Source of the DNA: Rhypophila decipiens
Taxonomy: Eukaryota; Ascomycota; Sordariomycetes; Sordariales; Naviculisporaceae
Reading direction: 5' to 3'
NCBI GenBank assembly: GCA_033297075.1
Contig: MU858098.1
Coordinates: forward strand, 1 to 64,000
DNA length: 64,000 nucleotides
The position numbers were made by a program, and so were the translations under genes. Under the pieces are notes generated by a model. It saw only the letters and a list, made by a program, of their open reading frames with translations. It searched no databases and was not told where the DNA came from. This document shows, one piece after another, positions 56,016-64,000 of this stretch (the first letter of the stretch is position 1; the number at the start of each line of letters is the position of its first letter).

Positions 56016-58020
56016 ATGCGTCAATTCCTTTCTTCCATTCTCCTTCCCTGCCTCTCTCTTGCAGCCCTTGCTCCAAGCACGGCCTTGGGGACGTCGACTT
56101 CCGATTATCATGAACAATTAGTGCTTCGACCACTGCCGCTCTCGTCCCTCCTGGCGAGCTTCAACTTCCGCTCCAACACGACACTCTCAGCCTTCGAAGC
56201 GCACAACTTCCAACTCTTCCCCAGGTCCCTTGGCCAGATTCTCCAACATGCTGGAACGCGCGAGCTACACCTGAGGTTCAACCTGGGCCGGTGGGATGCA
56301 GAGAGCTGGGGCGCAAGGCCCTGGGATGGGGCGCGCGAGGGCGGGACTGGTGTTGAGCTGTGGGCGTGGCTCGATGCCGAAACTGATGAAGAGTATGCAC
56401 ATGCTGCCGTCAGACCTGCCTCTAACAATTGCGCTGACCGACAACTCACAGGGCCGACCAGAAATGGCTGATCCTCACCAATGCGCTTTCGGGCCTCTTT
56501 TGCGCCTCTCTCAATTTCATCGACGGCACAAGAACTACGCGACCGGCCATGTCCTTCCAGCCCGAGGGCGACCATCGTAACTCGACGGCGGCAAATACGC
56601 ATCTCCTCTATGGCGTGCTGCCCCACGAAGTAGTATGCACCGAGAACCTTACGCCGTTTTTAAAGCTGTTACCCTGCAAGGGCAAGGCCGGGATTGCCAG
56701 CCTGCTGGATGGACACAAGCTCTTTGATGCCTCCTGGCAGAGCATGGCGATCGACGTTCGGCCAGTTTGTCCTACCCAGGGCGAGTGTGTTTTAGAGATT
56801 GAGCAAACAATCGATATGGTGCTGGATATTGAGAGATCCAAGAGGCCAAGAGGTATGCTTATTCTGGCCACCGGTCCCCGTCGTACTCGTGCTAACTGGT
56901 GTTCCTAGGCAACCCGATTCCTCGACCTCCACCCAGCTACGAACTCAACTGTGATAAATCGAAGCCCTACAGCGCCGACGATACCTGTTTTCCTGCAGAT
57001 TACGCGGCCAGCCAGGAGTGGTCGCTGCAGACAGTTTTCGGCAAGGTCATGAAGGGGACATGCCCTCTCACTGATCCTAGCGTGCTTCCAGTGTGCCTCC
57101 AAGTTCCCGAGTCTCGAACCGTCTTCATTTCCAACGGAGCGGTAGAGAAGAAGGACCCCAATATGGAGCAGCGATGCTTTGAGGTCCCAGCAGAGGCCGA
57201 TTTTGAGATGATCCTTCCACGTCCCGAAGGCCAGCAAGAATTGAAGTCGCAAGAGGAGATGCAGGCACAAGACCTCATCAAGCCAGAAACGCCCCTCCTC
57301 TACGCTGAACGGAGTTTCACGGGCCATGGACAAGAACGCGGCGGTGTCCAGACCATTCTCAAGAATCCCAGCCCGGACACGGAAGTCGAGTTCATCTACA
57401 TGGAGTCTCTGCCTTGGTTCATGCGCATTTACACACATACCATCGAGGCGCGAATCGATGGCCATCCAGGCAAGCACAACTCGTTGATCCAGCAAGTCTA
57501 TTACCGTCCCGCTGTCGACCGCGCGAGGGGAACTCAGCTGGAGTTGCGCATGCGGGTGCCGCCCTCGTCGACAGTCTTTCTTACATACGACTTTGAGAAA
57601 TCTATCCTCCGATATACCGAGTACCCGCCCGATGCCAACCGTGGCTTTGACGTCGCCGCAGCGGTCATCACCATCCTCAACCCGAACAACACAGATGGCA
57701 AGTTTGCGGCCTACAACCTGCGCACCACCTCGCTACTGCTTAACCTGCCTACTCCCGACTTTAGCATGCCGTATAACGTGATCATCTTCACCTCGACGGC
57801 CATTGCCCTAGCGTTTGGTGGCATGTTCAACATTCTTGTTCGTCGCTTCGTGGCTGCAGACGAGGGTCCGCAGTTCAATATTGCCGGCTTGAAGTCCAAG
57901 CTTAAAGCCAAGTTTGGGAAGGTGGCTCAGAAGCTTGATAAGGGGGCCGTTCCGAATAAGGTCCCTGATGAGAAGAGCGATGGTGCGAGGGTGGTTAGTG
58001 GAGATTCTGAAAAGAAGTGA
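56016..58020 (+). CDS. GPI16: GPI transamidase subunit Gpi16 / PIG-T
   Basis: Exons 56016-56392, 56452-56852 and 56909-58020 give 629 residues. A signal peptide (FLSSILLPCLSLAALAPSTALG) leads to the Gpi16 lumenal domain: HEQLVLRPLPLSSLLASF, HNFQLFPRSLGQIL, LHLRFNLGRWD, GVLPHEVVCTENLTPFLKLLPC, then CLQVPESRTVFI and the RSFTGHGQERGG region. A single transmembrane helix (VIIFTSTAIALAFGGMFNIL) and a short Lys-rich cytosolic tail end the protein, so it is type I in the ER. It is a core subunit of the complex that swaps a C-terminal signal for a GPI anchor. Conserved lumenal cysteines, including the one in CTENLTPF, are present. Length and motif order are normal for the family, so it is probably essential and functional. 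Confidence 0.9.
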
Positions 58021-58695
58021 GAGTGTCATATCATCCTTTGGTTTCTTTTGTTTTAATTTTGGCTTGCTTGCAAAATGCATCGTTTCCGTTGGGATATACC
58101 TAGAGCGTTCCACTGGTTTGGGCTGTGTACTAATAGTATTTATACCTCTGAGCGAGCATTTGTATACCTCCCTTGGCGATCTATGGTCCTTTGAACATCT
58201 CGGTGCCGTGGAATCCGGCCATTGTGATACTGTGTCATGGAATTCACACCACTTCAAGTCTTGAACGAAAACGTGTCCAGTATACACGACAGGCATGTCA
58301 AACTGCCAACAACATTAATAATACTTGTCGAGGGGACGTGTGACAGTCACAAAAAGCAGCATCTTCGTCCGTACACACGGCTTCCGAGCGCTTATCTCGC
58401 GAGTTGCATTGCATGATAAGTGAGTCAACTCGGGTAGCACAAGGCGTCGAGGCCCCCACGCAATTATATGATGATTGATGTCCGAGCAGCTACATTCGTA
58501 TATACGGATCCTGTAGTCCATCACCGGCTCACTCGGCGTTTTATTGGAATGGATAGTCTCCCGAGGCCAGATACTTATAAAACGCCGTCTATCCTTGAAG
58601 CAAACTGAACCAGCAGATCCTGACCTCCCACTTCAAACCTCAGACCCCAGAACCCAGTCCAGTCCGTTCACAGCGTCGTCTAGTCTCTACGAAAT
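58021..58695. other. intergenic region
   Basis: 3' flank of GPI16 and promoter of the monooxygenase gene, including an AT-rich TATA-like stretch (ACTTATAAAACG, near 58570). No gene seen. Confidence 0.4.
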
Positions 58696-60472
58696 ATGAA
58701 CGTGATAATCGTCGGCGCAGGCCTAAGCGGCCTAACAGCAGCAATCTCCCTCCGCAAAGCAGGCCACAGCGTAACGATATACGAACGCAGCTCCATGGTC
58801 AACGAGATCGGCGCGGCGATCAATGTCCCGCCCAACGTGAACAGATTCCTGCTGCCGTGGGGGCTGGATCCTGTCAAGGCGAGGTTTTGCGAGGCCAGGG
58901 GGATGTGTTTTAATGACTTTGAGACGCTCGAGGCGTTGCCCGTTGCGAGGGTGGATTTCTCGAGGAACAAGGAGCTTTTTGGGGCGAGCGCGTATTATGC
59001 CCATCGGGTTGATTTACATTCTGCGTTGAAGGATCTGGCGATTGGGGCGAGACAGGGGAGGAGGGTGCAGATTTTGGGGGGACTGGAGGTTGTTGGGTTT
59101 GTGAGTTTTCTTTTCTTCTGTTCTTTTGATGATATCGGGCTTGCTTTTCCAATATCTCAAGTTCCGAATATAAGAGCAATAACTTGAAATGACAAGCATG
59201 CTGACCGGGGTACACCATGGACAGAACACAAAAGATCCATCGATCATCCTCAAAGACGGGACGATCAAAAAGGCCGACCTGGTCATTGCAGCAGACGGCG
59301 TACACTCCATCGGTGTCGAGTACGTCTTGGGAAGGAAGCACCGACCCCAAGCTCCCGGAACTGGATGTAATGTCAACATGGCGTATCGATTCCTTATTCC
59401 CCGGGCTGAAGTCGACAGTGACCCCGAGACCAAGTTCTTTACCGAGGGCGTCGATTTTCTTGGGGCACGGGTCTGGGCTGATTACAAGGGGCGGAAGAGG
59501 TTGATTAGTTATCCTTGTCGAAAGTAAGTGCTGTTTATTCCACCTTCGTTATACAAGTGACGTGAACTGATATGTGTGTACAGTTACGAGGTACTTAACT
59601 TTGCTGCTCTCATCTACGACGAGGATGTGCTGATAGATGCCGAGACCACACGGGAGGGTGCGTATATCATTGCTCACATGCCCAAGACATTCACTGACTC
59701 CAAGATACCCATGAGCAACAGACTGGCTGGCACCGGTACACACATCCGAGGTCCTGGCCAAGTACTCCAACTTTCATCCCGGACTACTCGCCGTGATGAG
59801 GTATGAACCCACCACGTCATCCGAAAACCCATGTTGGGTGCCTAACGGCATGTAAATAATTAGCAAAGCAACGGAGGTCAAACGCTGGCCGCTCCTTTAC
59901 CGGCCGCCTATTCCGACATGGCATAAAGATGGGCTGGTACTCGCCGGGGACGCAGCTCATCCCATGCTTCCAAGTATGGCCCCCACAGATATTGTAGCCT
60001 AATGAACAAGTATGCTGACCAATTGCTCCACAAAAGACCACGCCCAAGGAGGCTCACAAGCAATAGAAGACGGTCTAGTCCTCGGCCTGGTCATGGCAGG
60101 CCTTTCTTCCACGACCACCACCTCATTACCAGAGAAGATCAGAGAGCGTTTACAAATCTACGAGTCCATCCGACGAAACCGAGCCTCAGCCATGCAGATA
60201 ATGAGCAACTACGGCTACGACGAAGACATTCCGCCCGAAATGGAAGAGTACCTCGAGGGCGTTCCTATTCCAAGTATGTCCTTGCCCCACTCTCAGTCTC
60301 CAGAACAAGACGTGTCGATAGTGACTGACCATTTGTATCAATGATCACAGCCACGGCTGCACAGCTGATTGAGTTGCAATACGCTCCAGACGTGGTCAAG
60401 CGGACTGTCGAGACCATGACGGCGTTTGATTCATCGTGGAAGCTTCCTGACGGTTTCTTTGAAGGCGCCTAA
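58696..60472 (+). CDS. FAD-dependent monooxygenase, salicylate-hydroxylase-like
   Basis: Seven exons (58696-59100, 59225-59523, 59584-59657, 59722-59800, 59864-59973, 60037-60273, 60351-60472) give 441 residues. The N-terminal Rossmann motif is [11 protein letters not shown] with the acidic strand end TIYER. The mid-protein DG motif is [12 protein letters not shown], and the second FAD motif is [13 protein letters not shown], followed by [10 protein letters not shown]. This is the group-A flavin monooxygenase layout (aromatic hydroxylases such as salicylate hydroxylase). It would hydroxylate an aromatic substrate with NAD(P)H and O2. It lies 24 kb from the polyketide cluster among housekeeping genes, so a link is not suggested. 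Its stop codon is only 5 bp before a repeat element, so the transcript's 3' UTR would run through it. Confidence 0.82.
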
Positions 60473-60476
60473 TATA

Positions 60477-60699
60477 CAGGCACCGGTCTTCATATATACA
60501 GGCACTACTCTTGTCGAGTAGATACTCTGCCTTGTTGGGATAAATACCTTAACTCAGGTAGCTGGAATAAATACCTTGACTGGATCGAATAAATGGCTTA
60601 GCTAGTTCGAATAAATGCCTTGATCGGATTATCTCTAGAATAAATGCATTGAAAAAGTCAAACTAGACTGGTGCCTGTACACGAGAGTAGTGGTGCCTG
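60477..60699. repeat. MITE-like element with internal minisatellite, copy A (most complete)
   Basis: 223 bp. Both ends carry two CAGGCAC words 15 bp apart in inverted orientation (left 60477 and 60499; right the complement GTGCCTG at about 60671 and 60693), making imperfect inverted repeats of about 30-40 bp. Between them are about six AT-rich units of the form TTGACTGGATCGAATAAATGC. No coding capacity. Flanks are AATATA and AATATT, so target duplication is not clear. Confidence 0.7.
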
Positions 60700-60987
60700 A
60701 ATATTAGGCGCCTCTTTGAATCACATTATATTGAGCAAGGGGAATCAGATGGTGCGTGAAAGATAAAAGCTCATCAACACTGATGACAGCGATGACAGCG
60801 ATGGTCCAAAAGAAAACTGAGTTTCTTTAATGTAGTCTAGTAGAGTCTGTAAAGCGCTTTTTTGTAAGCAACCAGGGGATTCCCAGGCGGCTGGAAATAA
60901 TAGTTCGCAGAGTAGAGACAATTGAAAAGAATACCCCAACCCACGATTTCCTAACCTCCAGTGTCCCCCTTACACCGCAGGCTTCTC

Positions 60988-63825
60988 CTAGTTCGAGCTG
61001 GCAACCTTCTTGAGCCACTCCTCGTGAAGCTTCTTATGCTTGTCTTGCTCCTTCTTCAGCTTCTTGCCCTGGCTCTTCGGTAGCTCGCTGCCGTCAGCCA
61101 GCTTGGTGGGGATCCCCTCGGCATCCCACTCTTGGTATTTGGCGTCTCCCTTGAACAGATCCTGCGGCGGGACCTTGGCCTTGGCCCACTTCTCCTCCTC
61201 CTTTCTCTCACGTTCTTTCCTCTCTATTGATTGGGTTAGCGCGATATAAAACAGGTGAGAGTGATATGAAATGAAAAAAAACTTACCTTCTTCCTTCTTC
61301 CTGGCCTTCTCTGCCGCCAAAGCCGCCTTCTCCTCTCGAGCGGCAATGAGTTTGGCGGCAGGTACAAACTTGACCAAGCTCGGCTTGTCAACCTGGTCAT
61401 CCAGCTGGACGCCAAGGTCTGTGAGGTCGTAGTCACGAATTCGATCGCTGAGCAAGAGAATGGCCTGCTTCTGCTGGGGTTCAAGAGTCGCAGACGAGAC
61501 AATGCTGCGCAGGCCATCGCGGAGCCGGGATGTCGCGCGAATAAAAGGAAGCGCTAGCTTTTCTACGTCTTTCTCTCCGCTCTTCTCCATCTCGGCGAAC
61601 TCGGTTTCCGGATCCTGCTGCTCGAGTAGGGTCTTGACGGAGGCCTCGGAGAGATCAAGATCCTCAACCTCTTTCTTGACAGCCGCATAAACAGCAGAGA
61701 ATGGCTTGACGCCTGTTTGAGGGTCGACATCAGCAGCTCCGCTGACATTAGGGGAGCCCCAACCAAGTCCCTCGTATGGAGGCTCAGCGTTGGGATCCAG
61801 ACCAAAGATTCCGACAATCTTGGTCACCCAGCGGGCGACTGCTTCAACTTCCTTGATGTTGGAACCGGGGGTATTCATATAGATATTTGCGTCTCTTACA
61901 AGCCTTACGAGAACCTGCATAGCGGTGGGAGTATCGAATGAGTTGCATAGGGCGCTGTTCAGGTCCTTCTTTGCTTGTTCGAGCTCCGCGCCAAGTCCCT
62001 TGTTTTCGGTCAAGGATAGATTGCCAACGGCAGGAACGGCAGACTCGGCCTCTGAAATCCGGGCCTTGATATTAGTAAAGAAGTTGTCCAGGGTATTCTC
62101 CCAGCTGTCAGCTTGCTTCCTCATGTCGGGCGAGATTTCCACGCCGTCGTTCCATCGTCCCATCAAAAAGACAATTCGCATCGACCGCGCGGTATACGTT
62201 GTTGCGAGCGCGTCTTGAATCGTCTGGAAGTTCTTGAGCGACTTGGACATCTTGCTGCCAGAAATCGATAGATGGCCCATGTGGAGGAAGTAGTTCACCC
62301 AGGTATGCTCGCCCTTGCCGCATTCGCACCAGTACGCTTCTGATTGGGCAAGTTCGTTGTCATGGTGGGGGAAAGCGAGGTCGATACCACCCGAGTGGAT
62401 GTCCATGGTTTGCCCCAGCCTGTCGCTTGCCATCACACTGCACTCGATGTGCCAACCAGGACGACCTTGGCTCCAAGGACTGGGCCAGTACGGCTCGCCG
62501 GGCTTGGACTTCTTCCAGAGGGCAAAGTCACCGGGCCTCTTCTTGCCACCCTCGACCTTTGAGAGAGCACCCTCGCCTTCTTCCTGGAGCGCCTTGTCAT
62601 TTTTGGATTCGGGCCTCAACCTGGCATACTGATTCCCAGCCTTTTCAAACGCCCCAATATCAAAGTAGACTGAGCCATCAGACTCGTACGCAAATCCCTT
62701 CTGTATTATTTGTTCGACGAAAGCGACGATCTGGGGGACGTACTCGGTTACCCTCGTGACGGCGGTTGGGGGCAGGACATTCAGAGCCTGCATATCATCG
62801 TTGAAGGCCTTCTCCATGGCCTTGGTAAGATCAGTGAAAATCGTCTGGTCACTGGTATCGATTGTCTCCTTCGCATCGATATACGGGAGCAATACTTCTT
62901 CAGCCCCATCGAGCAGTGCCACACCCGAGTCAGAGCTCTTCAACGCGTTGGCCGCCGAGTCCATGTTCGCCAGATGCATCTTGATCTTGGCCTCGGCATC
63001 ACTGGGTTTGCCCTCTCCGGAGAGGGTACCGCCAGCCAGGACACGGCCGTATGCGGCATCCTTCCGTGCTTGGTAGCTGTGTTCGTCAAGCGGCGTGGTC
63101 TCGCCTTCCGGGACGAGAAGTGGGAGGCTTTTCTCTGCGTAGGCCACGAAGGCCTTGGATACCAAATCTCTGCTCTGCTCTGGGGTGTATGGCCTTTGCT
63201 TCTCCAGCTCAAACAAACGCTTCCGTCGGGCTTTGATGATGATCTGGGGGCTGTCAATACATTGTCTGGCGCATGGGGTGACGATCTCGTACCTTGTCGT
63301 CTACGTCGGTGTAGTTCATCTACCCATTATTTAGTTCAAGTGCCAAAGCAAAGCTTAGGGTTGGTTCCTGTACTAACCACAAAGTTGACCTCAAACCCAA
63401 AGTGGTGGGTCAAGATCCGACGTCTTTTGCCACGTCAGCTTTTTTGATACTGTTTGTGCCCAAGGCCGTGGACTCACTCACATTACATCCGTTGATACAT
63501 AATTGCGCGCTAGATCGTCTTGTTAGCTCTCGTCCTGGCAAATCATAAAGGGAGCAAGGTTGGCCTTACCGTGACCCAAGTGGCTTAGATCGTCTTGCAT
63601 CTACTTGTCAATGTTTTGGTTTGAATTACATCCAGAGGTGAGGGCTCACGTACAAACAGTCGGACCGCAGGCATCTGGTTCCTTGTTAGCATTGGTCTGA
63701 AATGTCCAGCGCTCTGGAGCTCGTTGGCAGCTTCACTTACACCATGAAATCTTTCCTTCCTGCTTGGGAACGAAAGGGACTGGTGGCCCTGGTTTGAGCG
63801 AGTTGTGGACTGTGATAGACGTCAT
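60988..63825 (-). CDS. cysteinyl-tRNA synthetase
   Basis: Eight exons: 63741-63825, 63654-63674, 63570-63593, 63482-63509, 63378-63423, 63293-63319, 61287-63243 and 60988-61223; 807 residues. The N-terminal exons spell out the class I core: [21 protein letters not shown], with HLGH as the HIGH motif, then NYTDVDDK. Downstream are WPSPWSQGRPGWHIECSV with zinc-binding Cys and His, HHDNELAQSEA, and the KMSKS loop SKMSKS. A long charged C-terminal region follows (KARKKEEG...ERKERERKEEE). The enzyme joins Cys to tRNA-Cys in the cytosol, and perhaps mitochondria. Exons 2-6 are only 21-46 nt and were placed by frame and the conserved core. The last intron (61224-61286) is 63 nt with no stop, so its retention would insert 21 residues. 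No mitochondrial targeting signal is visible at the chosen start. Confidence 0.88.
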
Positions 63826-64000
63826 TGAGAAGGGTCGCGTGAATGGAAGCTTGGCAAAGGTAGATCTGAATAAAGGCCGAAAGAATGTACGAGAATTGAT
63901 GAGGGCGCGCATTCAGTAGAAATAGGTGGATGGGCCCTGGAAGATGCAGTCGAGTGACTCTCCTCCTTGCAAAAGTCAGCGTGGTAGGTTTCAAACCTTG

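Noticed and set aside
1..64000. CRISPR arrays, rRNA operons, bacterial promoters or terminators
   Set aside because: The intron structure and gene families are eukaryotic and fungal; the tandem repeats seen are minisatellites without spacers.

Overview
The window is nuclear DNA of a filamentous ascomycete (Pezizomycotina; class Sordariomycetes is my guess, species not identified). The basis is monocistronic genes on both strands, short introns of about 50-100 bp with GTAAGT/GTATGT-type donors and AG acceptors, and fungal families: an HR-PKS, a basic-region/ankyrin regulator, a PTH11-type membrane protein, an AA11 LPMO, a fungal pogo transposon and Gpi16. Exon structures were built by hand from splice signals, reading frame and family expectation. 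They have not been checked against transcripts.

Layout. (1) 0.2-7.5 kb: an intact F-box gene, a decayed tandem paralogue with internal DNA repeats, and an AT-rich gene-free stretch. (2) 8.0-34.3 kb: a candidate polyketide biosynthetic cluster. In order it holds an SDR, a secreted BBE-type flavin oxidase, a P450, a second flavin oxidase, a TOXE-like basic-ankyrin (bANK) transcription factor, a PTH11-like seven-helix membrane protein, an alpha/beta hydrolase of the polyketide-transferase/thiohydrolase type, a 2602-residue highly reducing PKS (KS-AT-DH-degenerate MT-ER-KR-ACP, no release domain), and a 165-residue conserved protein of unknown role. (3) 34.3-40 kb: gene-poor DNA with a dead pogo element that keeps its inverted repeats, and a BTB-domain gene. 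(4) 40.7-64 kb: mostly housekeeping genes: a tRNA-like gene with an insertion, a RecQ helicase, an arrestin-like protein, an AA11 LPMO, an RGG-rich protein, a Luc7-family splicing factor, tRNA-Trp, Gpi16/PIG-T, a salicylate-hydroxylase-like monooxygenase and cysteinyl-tRNA synthetase. A dispersed, inverted-repeat-flanked minisatellite family occurs at four sites here.

Inferred cluster logic. The PKS would make a reduced, probably unmethylated chain. Because it has no TE or reductase domain, the divergently transcribed hydrolase is the best candidate for releasing or transferring the chain. The P450, the two flavin oxidases and the SDR would then oxidise and adjust it. The bANK protein is the likely pathway regulator: the shared hydrolase/PKS promoter carries an exact match to the published tox-box consensus bound by TOXE, and the SDR and first-oxidase promoters carry near matches. 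There is no transporter gene and no self-resistance gene that I can recognise. The product is unknown.
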